From Anniella stebbinsi (lineage: Eukaryota; Chordata; Lepidosauria; Squamata; Anniellidae): a stretch of DNA of 64,000 bases. Below the pieces are notes generated by a model. That model did no database searches. It was not told the origin of the DNA and was given only the letters and a program-made list of their open reading frames with translations. The stretch covers positions 64,519,001-64,583,000 of the forward strand of contig JARDYH010000002.1 in the NCBI GenBank assembly GCA_029215795.1, read 5' to 3'. Positions 46,431-58,284 of this stretch are shown here, piece after piece (positions within the stretch are counted from its first letter, which is position 1; each line of letters opens with the position of its first letter). The position numbers and the translations under genes are program-made.

Positions 46431-47004
46431 GCTGGTCTATAGGACTGCAGCCTTAATTCAGTTCTAAATGCAGAGCTCACTGCTTAGTTCTTTATTTAGT
46501 TTGCCTGGCAGATCTGAAGAGGGAATAAATGGGTTCTTTACTCTCCAGCAATGGATGAATTCACATAGACTGCAGGAGGTGGAGTTCATTCTTTTTTTTT
46601 TTCAGATATCAGCTTTCAGCTCAAGGCTATATTGGTGTGGTAGTGAGGATTGAAAAATATTCTTATTTCTACTATTTTAGGTTTGTGTTTAGGTTTAGGT
46701 GTTTTGTTTTTTTAATTGTGAGAGACTTATTTATTCTGTTTTTTTTAAAAAAATAAATAGAGATGCCTCCTTAGATGCCACTCACCTCACCTCATTTGGC
46801 AAGTTATATGTAAAGAGGGAGGGCAAAATGACAATCTTTCTAAGTTCTATTGTGTAATCAGATTATTTTCATTTTAAGATGTCATTATATTGATAATAAT
46901 TTTATTAACTGTGGTCCTTATAAGGAGCCATTGAGCAATTCTAAAGGGCAAATCACCAAGATGGTTCCTCTTCCTATCTCTGAAATCTTGTAGCTCACCT
47001 AAAA
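46431..47004. other. Non-coding unique DNA
   Basis: T-rich runs at 46591-46601; no gene. Confidence 0.5.
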
Positions 47005-47345
47005 CAGGGGTAGGCAACACATGACCTGCAGGCCGAATGCGCCCTCCCAGGGTCTCCTGTGTCCATGATATGGCCCCTACCATTAATGGATTGCCAGCGA
47101 TTCTGCTGTGAAACAGATTCTGTTTGTTTTCCAGCAGAAATGCCCATTCTGCAGAGAAATGGTTTCACATGGATCATGCACCTGCTTCTCTGCAGAATTA
47201 TGCTCCCCCACAGCTCAGCAAACAGTTTTTTGGCAGGTCGGTGGTAATGCATTTTTGCAGAGAAAGAAGGCATACACTCCCTGCATGCCTTGTTTTCTGG
47301 CAGAATATCTGGGAATGCAGCCACATGGTCACTTCTGTTTGCAGC
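47005..47345 (+). mobile_element. Possible hAT-like element end
   Basis: CAGGGGTAGGCAACACATGA with GACCTGCAGGCCGAATGCG is a common hAT-type terminal pattern. Repeated words TCTGCAGAGAAATGG, TTCTCTGCAGAATT and TTTGCAGAGAAAGAAGG follow. No opposite end was found. Confidence 0.4.
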
Positions 47346-48100
47346 TATAATGTAGGAGGCAAGTGACTCCTGGAAGGTTCTGGAAGACCCAATGCATCCC
47401 CACCACCACTATCTGATCTAAAGAGCCTTTTGCTGACAGAGGAATTCCAGCTCGATCAAGAATCTGAACCCTCAGCATTTGTAACAAAATTATGAGCCGA
47501 ATGATCACAGCTGTATCCACAAGACAACAGAAAATGTAGAAACTTCATGAAATATCTTGAAGAATTTGACTAACAATTTGCTGAATCATATACCAAAGGT
47601 TGTATGCAGGGAATACATGGATGTTGTTAAATCTCCTTCATCTGTGTTTCGCAGATTGTCAGGCATCTTTCATTCTATCATCCACTCATTGACAGAATCA
47701 GGGTCCCCCCCCCCAGTTTTCTGAACATGTGTTCTTATTGGAAATGTACACTTCTGAAAATATGAAAAAACTGCCCAATTGTGTGTTTTCACACTTTGTG
47801 CATTTACATATATGAGGGAAATGTGCATTTTCTGTGGTGGTTTATTTTTTAAAAAATCTTTTTTTATTTTTGTACAATTAAATTTGTTTACAATTCTGGA
47901 AATTAAAAAAAACTGGTCTGCACGTTCACACAACTTGGGAAAAGCTGGGTTGCAGAAAGAGTAGGTTGCATTCAAGAAATCCTGTCTCATTTGAATCCAT
48001 TGTCGATTTCTCCAACATCTTTAGTTGTATGCAGTTTTGCCTTACCCAAAAGCACATTACTGGCATGAATTGGGCACCCAATTTTTTGCTGTTTGTACCT
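47346..48100. other. Non-coding DNA
   Basis: A T/A-rich segment at 47840-47910 resembles a reversed LINE 3' tail. No gene. Confidence 0.45.
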
Positions 48101-48312
48101 ACATAAGAACATAAGAAAAGCCATGCTGGGTCCTTCTAGTCCAGCACTCTGTGCACACAGTGGCCAACCAGCTGCTGACCAGGTACCCACAAGCAGGAGA
48201 CGGTGCAACAGCACTCTCCCACCTATGTTCCCCAGCAACTGCTACCTATAGCAGTCCTCTGCACCATATCCCATACTGTTCCTAAGGGTCTCCCAAACCT
48301 TTGGAGCAGCTT
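48101..48312 (-). mobile_element. CR1 LINE 3' end
   Basis: Starts ACATAAGAACATAAGAAAAG then CCATGCTGGGTCC, the reversed 3' terminus of squamate CR1. CACAGTGGCCAACCAGCTGC, CAACAGCACTCTCCC and CATGTTCCCCAGCAACTG-like phrases follow, matching in reverse the 3' UTR of the plus-strand CR1 at 59200-59390. Confidence 0.85.
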
Positions 48313-49435
48313 TAGGGAGTGGGTAGGAAGGATAAAATGAAAATAAATGCCCACTTGGCATGAACAGAAGTGCTTTCCACTAAAACACAGCTGCCATTGC
48401 ATACGGGCCATAGAATTGTTCCACTAGTGGAACAAAAACAGCCCTTCACAGTATTTATAAATGTAGGGGCATCTCCTCTAGAAATGTTAAGCTAACCGAG
48501 AATGCTGACTAATCAAATTATCAATAAATTGTTTCAAGATATTAAAGAAACATTTAATTATGACATTTTAATAGAGATCAAAACTTTATTAGATTATTGG
48601 GATTTATAGCTACTGTTGATAGATATGACTGATAAAGAATCAAATGGTCTAATGCAGTTTCAGGGTAAGGAAGGGACTTTGTTTCTTAAAGCTCCCCACC
48701 CACCAATTGCCTGTTACAAACTGTTCAATGGGCACACTCTATCAAAACTGTTGCACCTTCGAACAGGAAGGCATTACAGTTATCATTCCCTAGAGCATAA
48801 TTGGATTCTCCCCAGATTCGTCATAACACAACAATGAATGATGCCTTTCTTCATACAAATTTGGGAACATGAGAAATGATGCTCTATTAAACTCTATAAG
48901 TGAGATGAAGACTTCCTCTGAATCCCTTGGTGAAGCTGTATTGATCGATAGAAAACAATCACATTGGTACATAAATTCAGCTGGTACATTATTCTAAGGC
49001 TGAATTTAATCAGCAACCTAATATAAGTAAAGTACTGAGATGATACTGGGGGCGGGGGGAGACAGACAGACAGACAGACAGACTACTGATCTGGCTTTCT
49101 ATGAATCTTCTAAGAGTGCAATCCTGCACATGTTTAGATAGAACAAGTCCTACAACTCCCAACATCCTGGGAGCTGTAGAACTTTTTTCTGTCCAAACAT
49201 GCATAGGATGATTATGCCCTAAAGAGATTAAGGAAAGATGATCCCTGTAAAAATAGAAGTACCATCCAGTGGCATTGAATAGCTGCCATAAAGCACCTTC
49301 TATGATTTCAAAAATAATGATAGGAAATAGTTCTTGAGGGGGAATTAATTGATGTTTCTCAGTAAGTTACAATAAGTAAGTTATGAAAAGGATGGAGTCA
49401 TGAATGGTTCATAATATAAATAATGATTACCCTAG
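48313..49435. other. Non-coding DNA
   Basis: No gene. A (GACA)n run lies at about 49059-49083. A small hairpin, CTACAACTCCCAACATCC / GGGAGCTGTAGAA, at 49148-49184 is a fragment of the ACTCCCATCA MITE family. Confidence 0.5.
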
Positions 49436-49440
49436 ATCAC

Positions 49441-49496
49441 CCTGGCTGGGGCTTATAGGAGTTGTAGTCCAAAACATCTGGAAGGCATCCAGAGGG
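49441..49496. mobile_element. MITE fragment, ACTCCCATCA family
   Basis: AGGAGTTGTAGTCCAAAACA then TCTGGAAGGCATCCAGAG is the right half of the family. Confidence 0.6.
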
Positions 49497-49594
49497 GGGA
49501 AGTGAAGTCTGGATTATGGAAAATGGGGCTGCATTTTGATTTAGAACATGCACCTGTGATACTTTTTTAAAAAATGTGCCCATGAGGCTTTGCC

Positions 49595-49682
49595 GGAGAA
49601 GGAGAAGGAGAAGGAGAAGGAGAAGGAGAAGAAGAAGAAGAAGAAGAAGAAGAAGAAGAAGAAGAAGAAGAAGAAGAAGAAG
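49595..49682. repeat. Purine microsatellite (GGAGAA)n(GAA)n
   Basis: About 88 bp of pure purine: six-base GGAGAA units at first, then plain GAA/AAG units. The leucine-rich frame on the minus strand is an artefact of this repeat. Confidence 0.95.
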
Positions 49683-50011
49683 ATTTTTAAACCTGTTCCC
49701 TCCCCATGTCATCTGCTGTTAGGAAAAAAAGTTTTGACTTAGAAGGCTCCCATCTGGATAAAAAGGCACTGTTTATGTTTCTTGTACTGCTCCTTTAAGT
49801 GCATTCTCTCTTCAATCTTGGAAGAAAGTTAAACATACGAAGAACAGGTGGCTTAATCCTTGTGTTTCCCCTCCAATCCAACTATGATTCCTGTCTCTTC
49901 TTTTGCTCAATGAAGCTAACCATCAGAGCAGCCAGCTATGGCATGGCCTAATCCTCATGGCTTTGCTAACCTAAATATAATTCCTGTTTCCCCTCTCTTC
50001 ATGCTTTGCAT
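49683..50011. other. Non-coding unique DNA
   Basis: Nothing recognised. Confidence 0.5.
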
Positions 50012-50200
50012 TTATATTTATTTATATTAAATATATATAGATTGCTTTTCCACCCAAAAAGGGGCCTTCAAAAGGGCATATGACAAATCAAAGAAAACAA
50101 TAAAAAACAATACAAAATACAATACAATACAATAAAAAGGATGTGCAATAAAAAAATAAACCACATAAAAACAAGCATGAACAATAAAATATTTAAGCAG
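50012..50200 (-). mobile_element. LINE 3' tail, reversed (L2/CR1 group)
   Basis: TTATATTTATTTATATTAAA, then TTTTCCACCCAAAAAGGGGC and long A-rich CAATACAA repeats. This resembles reversed LINE 3' ends with a TTTA tail followed by CCACC-AAAAGGGGCC. Confidence 0.5.
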
Positions 50201-50712
50201 CAGAGAAAATATGAATCAAAGATTTTTCTACATGACCCTTCTAACCCACACCTTTACCAATTCTTCTGCTTCCAGATTCTTTGAGGGATTAAGATCAGCT
50301 TCTTTACACACGGTTTTCCCCTATGATTTTCTTTCTCTGCCTTTCGATATGTTCCATTACACAACCACTAGGTGGCAATGTTATATAGCGGATTTGTGGA
50401 AATACACTAGGTTTCAGGCCACTGTTCAGAGATGTACCAGACTTCTCTCGATAGAAAAACAGCAACACTAAACTTGCATATCCTTTTAATTGTATTTTGC
50501 TGCAAAGCATGGGGGAGGCCTTTGATGAGGAAAACATCATGTAAAGGACCAGCAAACTACCATGAGTGAGGAATCATGACTGCACAATAAGAGCTTTATA
50601 TTGAAAGGTTCCAAGTCAACAGCAAAACTGGAATGCATTTAAGTCTGCTTTCCCACTTATAATGCCCCAATTCTACCCATGATTCCACCTCATTTTAGCC
50701 ATCCTATTGATA
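50201..50712. other. Non-coding unique DNA
   Basis: No supported gene. Confidence 0.5.
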
Positions 50713-51060
50713 GCAATGTCAAAGAAATCTACAATAGATTCAAATCAATTGGATTTCTCTGCTTTCGATTTTTGCAGCAGACTGGCTTTTTCTGAGTCAT
50801 GCACATTCTGTAGGCATGCATACTAGTTTTCGCTTCTGGAATTGTACGCAAATGTAATCATATAAAAATATGAAAAATACAAAAACAAACTTAAAAATAA
50901 CAACAACAAAAAATGAACATCCCACCCCTCAATTAGGCTAAAGCATTAAAATATGGATATTTGGGAAATTGCAAAAAAATCCAATTCTGTCAATGAGCAG
51001 ATGCCAGAATTAAAGATGCCAGACAATCCATGAAACACAGAAGGAAGGAATTTCACAAAA
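50713..51060 (+). repeat. Dispersed repeat, copy A
   Basis: Begins ATGTCAAAGAAATCTACAAT then AGATTCAAATCA. Near the end it has CAATCCATGAAACACAGAAG followed by GAAGGAATTT. Both blocks recur in the same order at 61986-62226, so this is an old interspersed repeat of unknown class. Confidence 0.55.
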
Positions 51061-52640
51061 TATGCACACCTTTACCTGCTGGAGAAAATATGCTGGTAGA
51101 ACATCTATGCCTATGGCATAGGATAATGCTGGCATATTTGGGCTGCCATGGAGACAGCATTTCCAGGGTTCTTCTTGCATAGTGAGACTTCTTCCAAACC
51201 CTGCAGCCCCTCACTTTGCATAACAGAAGAATAGGATTGTACTGTGGGTCCAAAATGGGGATGTTTAGGATTGGAGCCTCATATTGAACATTTTGAGTAT
51301 GCATTTAATCTAGATTGCTGTTGGGAAAAAAACCTGAAAGGAAAGCAGCTGAAAACAAATACTATTTTCAAAAACTAAGGGAAGTTAGTGCTTCGAATGG
51401 GCTTGCTTTTTAATTGATTCACTGGATCTAAATCCAGCTGTCGCTAGCTTTGCATTTGATTGTAGCTGGCGTGATATTGAAATTCAGCTTGACTTGGCAG
51501 CCATAAAGATGTCTTGCTTTTCCCCATGGCTGAAATATTTTAAAACTGTATATGTCAAAGAAAATTATTTGTCTTGTCACATCCATTCTTAAGAAAGGTA
51601 TTTAGTTTTCTGACGTTCCAATCTATGAAAACAAAAATCACATAGGGAGCTCACTCACATCTAAGTCCTGGACTTTGCAGTAGTGTTTGCAGGAGGAGTG
51701 AAGCTAAAGACATTCCTAATTATCTAGTGCAGTATCCAGTACTTGAGGAAGATCAGAATTAAGGCTGTAGTCTACAAATCAGGAAACACTGCCAACAATT
51801 TCCAACTGAGTATGGAGTTTTGATATGTCAATGTCATGTTTAATTTTATATCGTATTTCAGAATCATTGTACTTTGTTGATTTTTATAATGGCTAATGGC
51901 TAGATAATAAACATTAAAAACTGATAGACTAATAAAATTTCTAATCTGCTAAAAGGGAAGATGGACAGATTTAGGACAGTAGTTGCATTATATGCAATAG
52001 CAGCTGCTAAATTCAGGACAAAATATGTTCAAGCAAATGATGGCTAATTGTGAAATGTGTGTGGCATATTTTACGTTTAATACAATTATGTACTGGATTT
52101 TGCATCATTCTAATCTCATCTGTTCACTGGTTGACATTTTTCTTTATTTTTTTTATTTTTAGGAACTGGTCCTATCAGCCAATTTATTACCCTGTCACTG
52201 TTATAGTTTATGTGCAGGGTGCTTTGTATTATACATGCTAGCTGTTCACCAATAAGTTCTAATGTCTATACAACAATAAATACTTCCCATAATATGATTC
52301 ATACCCTGAGCAATCCTCATATATTGCAGGCTCTCAAGACCTTTCTTTAAGAAGTAAAGGCCAATACTAACAAATGGGAAGAAACAATCACATATTTTTT
52401 GGTTGTTCCTTTCAAAACATCAGAAGAAGCAAGGAAGGAAGGAAGGGTTAACCTTAATGGAATGCAGAGGTCACAAATGCAAACCTTAACTTAGGGAATT
52501 GCATCAATAACAGGCTATACAAACATAACCCCATGCACCCAACTCCGATGTTTCTATATAGATAGATCTGTAGCTTGCATTTGTGGAATTCTCAGCTATT
52601 TCTGTTAAAAGAGCCACCTCTTGATGACGTGGAAATGATC
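51061..52640. other. Non-coding unique DNA, possible conserved element
   Basis: No gene. The segment at about 51400-51600 (TTTTTAATTGATTCACTGGA, GCTAGCTTTGCATTTGATTG, GGCTGAAATATTTTAAAAC) lacks repeat features and may be a conserved non-coding element. Confidence 0.4.
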
Positions 52641-53062
52641 CTACACTAGTATAAATGCAAAAGGAATAGATCTGACCTTACTATGAAGGGTCATGAAGCA
52701 ACAGCTTCAGGTGGCAGATTCTGGAGGGAATGCTCTTTTCCTGTTTCCGCCTCCATTTTTTTATTACGCAGGGTCTTATTTTAAGTCAGGGGTTAGCGAT
52801 TTGTGGCCTTCCAGATGTTTTGGCCAAAAACGTCCCATTCCTAGCCCACATAGCCAATAGTGTGGAATGATGGGAGTTGTAGACCAAAACATCTGGAGGG
52901 CCACAAATTGCCAACCCCTGATTTAAAATAAGACCAGCTTAAAAAAGAACTGAGGTGGAAGCAGGAAAGAGCATTCAGAGTCTGTCACCTGAAGCTATTG
53001 CTTCATGACCCCTCGTACCAAGGCCAGACCTATTCCTTTGGCCTTTATACTAATTGTTCATG
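52641..53062. mobile_element. 420-bp imperfect palindrome (foldback element)
   Basis: Arms of roughly 205 bp mirror each other about a centre near 52853. Paired blocks, left against inverted right, include AAAGGAATAGATCTGACC / AAAGGAATAGGTCTGGCC. Next are GGGTCATGAAGCAACAGCTT / GGGTCATGAAGCAATAGCTT and GGGTCTTATTTTAAGTCAGG / TGGTCTTATTTTAAATCAGG. The innermost 134 bp (52787-52920), with ends CAGGGGTT, are a copy of the ACTCCCATCA MITE. The outer arms are not found elsewhere in the window. No coding sequence. Confidence 0.8.
52787..52920. mobile_element. Palindromic MITE, ACTCCCATCA family, best copy
   Basis: Left end CAGGGGTTAGCGATTTGTGG; right end inverted CAGGGGTTGGCAATTTGTGG, 18 of 20 identical. 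The arms continue through CCAGATGTTTTGG. It forms the core of the larger palindrome. Confidence 0.8.
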
Positions 53063-53097
53063 TAGTGCAAAAAAAATATGTGAGGCAAAAATGTGTG

Positions 53098-53240
53098 AAA
53101 GTAATGTACATATATTGTTATTTTATAATAATAATTAATATTTGCATAGTGCATTCAACTGTTCAAGGCACTCCACATGGATTATCCAGCTGTAATCCTT
53201 AAAATAACCCTGTAAGGTTATCCCCACCACTAATATTGTG
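53098..53240 (+). repeat. Ancient LINE/SINE fragment (L3/MIR-like)
   Basis: ATATTTGCATAGTGCATTCA, AAGGCACTCCACATGGATTA, TGTAATCCTTAAAATAACCC and TGTAAGGTTATCCCC follow the order seen in ancient vertebrate L3/MIR-type repeats. Divergence is high. Confidence 0.45.
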
Positions 53241-53876
53241 GAAATTCTAGAGTTTTCAGTGGGAAATGGGATTGTTTTTATCATCTCACCCCTCCAGCTT
53301 CTCAATGGAAAGTGGTTGCTTTCCATTGCTTGTTTAGAAGGAGTAGGCAGTCAATTATCTTCTGTACACATGCAGCAACACTACACTGTGTGATCAATGA
53401 CTGAGTTTGTTAAATTATTTGGTAGATCATCATATGTGTAATTTCTGTTCTCCATATGATCATTCCTAATCCATTCCAAAGTGTGTTTCAAATAAATCCA
53501 GAAGCTTAACAGGCACAGTTCATTGTTATGTCACTCTATATGTAAAAGATGTCTTTTGAGGTTTTTTTTAAAAAATCCACCCACTCCCTTGTCATATTCT
53601 TTGCTTCGTTCCAACATCTCTTGATATATAAGAGTGTTGCATCTTTTTCTGAAAGGTTTCTCCTAAGGGCAGTTTACACCAGACATCTTCTAAATGCAAG
53701 CAGTCTCAGTTGTTTTCATGTAAGCATTTGCATAGAAAAGGCAAATTGTGAAATGGCTGATCTTTGATGCAGCCTATAGAAAACCAGAGATTTGCAGCAG
53801 CTGGAAAAAGTGTCACCCTGAACTGGCCCATGATATTTTGCCACCTGAAACAGTATGCTTTTTTTTAGTTGCTGAG
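53241..53876. other. Non-coding unique DNA
   Basis: No supported gene. Confidence 0.5.
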
Positions 53877-54022
53877 GAATGGAGGGGGGAGGGGGATGCT
53901 ATTGCTCTTGAGTCCTACATGTGGGCTTTCCACAGGCAGCTGGTTGGCCACTGTGTGAACAGAAAACTGGACTAAATGCACCCTTGGTCTGATACAGCAT
54001 GGCTCTTCTTATGTTCTTATGT
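53877..54022 (+). mobile_element. CR1 LINE 3' end
   Basis: Contains CAGCTGGTTGGCCACTGTGT, GAACAGAAAACTGGACTAAA and TGGTCTGATACAGCATGGCT and ends TCTTATGTTCTTATGT, the CR1 3' terminus. Only the 3' UTR is present. Confidence 0.85.
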
Positions 54023-54135
54023 GGCGGCCCAGCCCAGCAGCCACTATCAACACTGGCTGAGGTGGCTTCCCCACATCCCAATATACAGCAATGCCTTGCT
54101 AGCACCCTTCCTCATAGTGAGACATTAGAGCCATG

Positions 54136-54171
<36 letters not shown>

Positions 54172-55844
54172 AAACTTTTAAACAGTTTTTGCTTCCATGT
54201 TAAAGCAGCAGTGCTGTTCCTAGGCAGTGGTTGCTGGCAGCAACTCCACAGCCTCCCTGATAGGCAGACCAAGATGATGGTGGGACCAGGGGTGGTCAGT
54301 GGCCAAGGGCAAGGACAGGCCAGCAGCAGCAGTGGCCAAGGGAGAAGTGAGACAATGGAACCCAGAAAGAAGTGGAATGGCAGTGAGAGACCCTGTGGGC
54401 TGGTGGTGGCACTGATGATGGCGGTGGCGGTGGCGGTGGGTCCAATTCAGTGCCCTCCCAATGTCATCTGTAATTGTCTGATCCACACATTCTTAAGGAT
54501 GGTTGGGACTTTGCCCACATAAAACAAAATGTCTTCTTCCTAAATCTTAACTAAACACAAGATTCTTGGGGAAGAACTGAAAAGATATCCCAGCTAACAT
54601 CCTAAGACCTTTCACGACTGGTCTCCAAGGTCTAGCAAAGCTCAGCAGTCATCGAAGAGCCCTATGTGTTTCGTTCTCAGCTCAGGGGTCTACTATTTCC
54701 CTTCCACAGTGCTAATGTTCCTATGGTATTTATGTTTAAGAGTGTCTTCTTTCCCGGTTATCTGGACATAAGGTTTCAGTTCTATGGGGGAAACAGAAAG
54801 TAACTATTATGGTAGAGTAGATCAATTTGATCTACAGCAATGAGCAGGAGGAACATGTGAGTATCCTGTTGCTGAGATGAAAATAGGTTGATAATTCTAA
54901 TTGAACATGAGTCATTTCCATAGGGAATTCTGGGAGCAGTACTCCCAATCTCAGGTGGGAAAAGTTGCTCATGACCTCCTTTCCATGCCCAAGGTAATTT
55001 TTTGGGGGTACAGAACAGGGGAAGTGGTGCCTCACAGGATCAAGATGAGCAAAGGCCTGTAATCAGGGCTCTGCTCACTTTGATCATATTTGCAAGCATT
55101 CCGACATGGATTCTCACTTTTGCAAATGCCTCGACTCAAATGCTCATGATACCACTAATTAGCAAGTAATCAATTGTAGTGCCATGCTGTGCAAACCATC
55201 ATTGTCTTGATCAGTGATGCTATCATCCCAGTGAGGAAACAGCTCAAGCAAGAGCATGAAGTGGCAACGTGGTGCAGATCTGGAGAAGATAAGATTCAGG
55301 ACCCTGGACAGTGCTGAAGGTACTGGCCCAAAAAATTCTTGGCTTGGATTCAGGACTATGGCTAGCAGTCCCACAACTAAAATAAATGATAAGGTACCTC
55401 CACTGGCCTGACCTGACTGCTAAGGTTTTATAGTCTGGCCAGGACAGTACTTCCAGGAGTTGCACCCTCCCCCTCCCCCAAGTGGTGCATCTAGCTGTCT
55501 TAAAGGGCTAGCACCTTTTCCTGACATTTCTGGTTTCTTCTGAGGTGAATGAATTGTGGAGATCCCCAAGATTTTCCTACTTACTGGAAGAGCCTGAGGT
55601 CTACTTCTTGGATTTAGCTGCTGCTGCTGCTGCAGACCTCAGTCTTGGTGTGTGTGCATGTGTGTGTATTAGTGTAGGTTCATGGCAGTCATGTGCTAAT
55701 TTTCTGCATACCAATTCTTTGTTAAAGGCAGGAGCCTGCCAGGATGTTTTTATGGCCAGTTGGAAACTCTATCATCTGGAGGAAGTATATGGGTAGGGCC
55801 TGGTTCTGTAACAACTAGGGCTTGGTTCTCTGCACTGACTGCCT
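54023..55844. other. Non-coding DNA
   Basis: No supported gene. A (CA)n tract is at 54137-54169, a GGTGGC-type run at 54419-54439 and a short CTG run near 55617-55632. Confidence 0.5.
54137..54169. repeat. (CA)n microsatellite
   Basis: About 16 CA units. Confidence 0.92.
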
Positions 55845-56184
55845 ATTCATTACCAGGCCAGGTTTAAGGTTAAACAACTTGGGACCAGGATACCTGAAAG
55901 AGCTCCTTCTCCCTTTCTAACCTGACTGGTCACTGAGGTCATCAGAGGGCATGCTCCTGGTGTTTCCACATGTACCTCTGGCCTAATTAGAGTCTACCTG
56001 AAGAACAGCCTTCAATATAGTGGCCCCTTCCTATGGAATTCCCTGCCTTTGGAAGTCAGGCAGGATCCAGCATTGTGCTGCTTCTGATGCCTCCTGAAAA
56101 CACTGTTATTTCAGGAAGCCTTTCTTGAGTGACTGGCCTTGAGTGATTATGTTTGTTTTAAAAATAGTAATTTTAAATTATTAT
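55845..56184 (+). pseudogene. Diverged L2-type LINE C-terminus
   Basis: A broken frame carries the end of an L2-like polyprotein: a PIHYQARFKV-like stretch, KNSLQYSGPFLWNSLPLEVR, then after a stop CLLKTLLFQEAFLE. The WNSLP motif and the following (GAT)n tail are usual for this clade. It is more diverged than the L2 copies at 15831 and 37937 and belongs to a different subfamily. No function remains. Confidence 0.75.

Positions 56185-56220
<36 letters not shown>
56185..56220. repeat. (GAT)n microsatellite
   Basis: Twelve GAT units at the 3' end of the diverged L2 fragment. A short (AAAT)n run follows at about 56253-56272. Confidence 0.9.
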
Positions 56221-56221
<1 letters not shown>

Positions 56222-56272
56222 ATCTTGGATGTAGAGTAGTATAGAAGTACTATAAATAAATAAATAAATAAA

Positions 56273-56900
56273 TACTACTTACATCCCTTTGTCTTCTCCT
56301 TTTGTTGGACTAAAATCAGTGGGTAATCACAGCAGTGCGTCTTCTCTTGTTCCCATTATTCTCTGCTAAAACATATATCCCACCATTTGGGGACTCTTAG
56401 GGCTATGAAGCAGACAATCTAGTGGTGTCAGAGCAGGCCTTGTCATTCCTGGATTTACTTAGCTCTGGTGCAAATTCTATACCTCAATACCTAGTTTCTG
56501 AATTATATAACCTGCTATATACATTATAAACCTTTTGTGATGTACTAAACAAATTCAAATTTGATTTAACTGAACATATACAGGGCTTGATAACTTATAT
56601 ATATATATATATATATATATTCATTTAACAAAAAACCTATGGTTTACAAAAACAACATTAAGGCTCTACGGTTTCCAACCAAGCACAAAAAGCAGGGAAA
56701 CTGGGAGTTAATGCTCACAAGCCTTAACGCCACAACCTCCCTAAGGAGGCAGAAAGTGCAAGTGAAATTCTCATTCTCCCAAAGCAGATAAACCATGAGG
56801 ACAGGATAGAGAATATGATATACAGAGGTGACTGTGGGTTGTGGAAAACTCATGACAAACAAGTTAGGGCCACCTACTTCTCTTTTTTTTTGTTTAGAGC
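56273..56900. other. Non-coding DNA
   Basis: No gene. A (TA)n tract lies at 56599-56620. Confidence 0.55.
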
Positions 56901-57012
56901 AGCCCTTCCCCAACCTGGTGCCCTCTAAAGGTGTTGGACTACAACTCCCATCATTGCAAGTCAGTATGTCCCATTGTCAGGAATGCTGGGACTTGTCATC
57001 TCAAACATCTGA
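56901..57012. mobile_element. MITE, ACTCCCATCA family
   Basis: CCTTCCCCAACCTGGTGCCC, TGTTGGACTACAACTCCCAT, then TGCTGGGACTTGTCATCTCA and AACATCTGAA. Confidence 0.65.
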
Positions 57013-57517
57013 ATATAAACTGCCCAAACAGGTTTTGCAGCCTTTATTTTCCCCGCTTACCAGAATCTCCCACTTTTAGTTTCCTAGGTTACCTGTGGAA
57101 TGATGTGGTTAACCTGTTTGGCTACCTCTCTCCCCTCCAATTTCACCGCCAGCTGAAGTTTGTCCCTCCTCTCAGAACTGCTCAGGAGTAAATGGGAATG
57201 TGCCTCAGAACTTTCTCCCTCCAGCAGCCTTTTAAAAAGTATTTTCAGCTGCCTCTCTCTGCCCCCTACCATTTGCCAGAAAGAGAGGAAGAGAGAGAGA
57301 GACCAAAGAGAAGGAGTGAGAGAGAGAGAGTAGAGAACTGCCCAAACGCACACCCAAACAGACAGGGGAAGCTGCTTTGTTCCTTCCTCCTCCTCCTTAT
57401 TTTCCCAGTGAGATCAATTGTTTTCCTTTCTTTCCTCTCAATCATCCGTTGTCATTTTGGTGATGTAAAACATTCTGACGCGCGCGCACACACACACCCA
57501 GCAAGCAAGTGAGGGGA

Positions 57518-57552
<35 letters not shown>

Positions 57553-57664
57553 TATGGACGGGGGCAGGCATGCAGGCAAGCATGAACATACCCTCCCACT
57601 GTCCGCCCCCCCTTTCCCTGCTTCCCGTCTCTCAGGAACCCAGCAAGAAGGGAGGGGATGAGTT
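57013..57664. other. Non-coding DNA with GA and GT repeats
   Basis: GA-rich run at 57280-57331, CG/CA run at 57479-57497 and (GT)n at 57521-57551. No gene supported. Confidence 0.55.
57521..57551. repeat. (GT)n microsatellite
   Basis: About 15 GT units. Confidence 0.9.
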
Positions 57665-57929
57665 GTCTAAGCGGATCACTAATTATCCACACATATGCAT
57701 GACAACAAGACCATCTGAGCGTTAATGCGCCTCCTCACAAAATTGTTTACATGGACATAAGGCGCTCTTACTCCCACGGTAAATTAAAACTCACTATTTA
57801 ACGCGCATTCAAAAATGCGAATAATCAGAGATTTAAAGTGCCTGGACCTCTGATTTGCACTCAGATCTTGTAGAATTAAATTTGGCAATGCTCCTTGAAA
57901 AAGCTTTAAATCGCTCTTGTAGAGGCACC
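57665..57929 (-). mobile_element. GCGC-rich MITE, older copy
   Basis: On the minus strand it begins GGTGCCTCTACAAGAGCGAT then TTAAAGCTTTTTCAAGG. It follows the copy at 60757 through GAGTGCAAATC, CTCTGATTATTCGCATT, GAATGCGCGTTAAATAG and GAGGCGCATTAACGC. Many CpG sites of the other copy are TG or CA here. The far end (plus-strand 57665-57720) is uncertain. Confidence 0.7.
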
Positions 57930-58284
57930 CTAAGATAGGTTAGGTTGGAAATCTGTGCCTGGCCCACTGTCTGTCTATGTCTGTGTGCCTGCCTCTTTCA
58001 TATATAAACACAGAAAAGCATCCTTGGTTTTGTTCTTTACTTACTACATGCCATAAACTACCTGTGTATAGAGAAGTCTGTCACAAATGATGCAATACAC
58101 TCACTTTTCGCACTTCCTAATACATTTGTTTCCCAACTAACTTACCACTAATACAGTCATGAATCTAACTCTAAAAATTGTAATTTTTACTATATTAAGA
58201 TTAAAGAATCCACATACATCAATTGCAAATCAGAGAACCTACCATTTTTCATATTACTGTTCAAGAATTAGGATTATTTTCCTA
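57930..58284. other. Non-coding unique DNA
   Basis: Nothing recognised. Confidence 0.5.

Noticed and set aside
49437..49712. Leucine-rich minus-strand frame
   Set aside because: Produced entirely by the GAA/GGAGAA repeat.
54133..54522. 129-codon plus-strand frame
   Set aside because: Starts in the CA repeat and continues through GGTGGC repeats; no recognisable domain.
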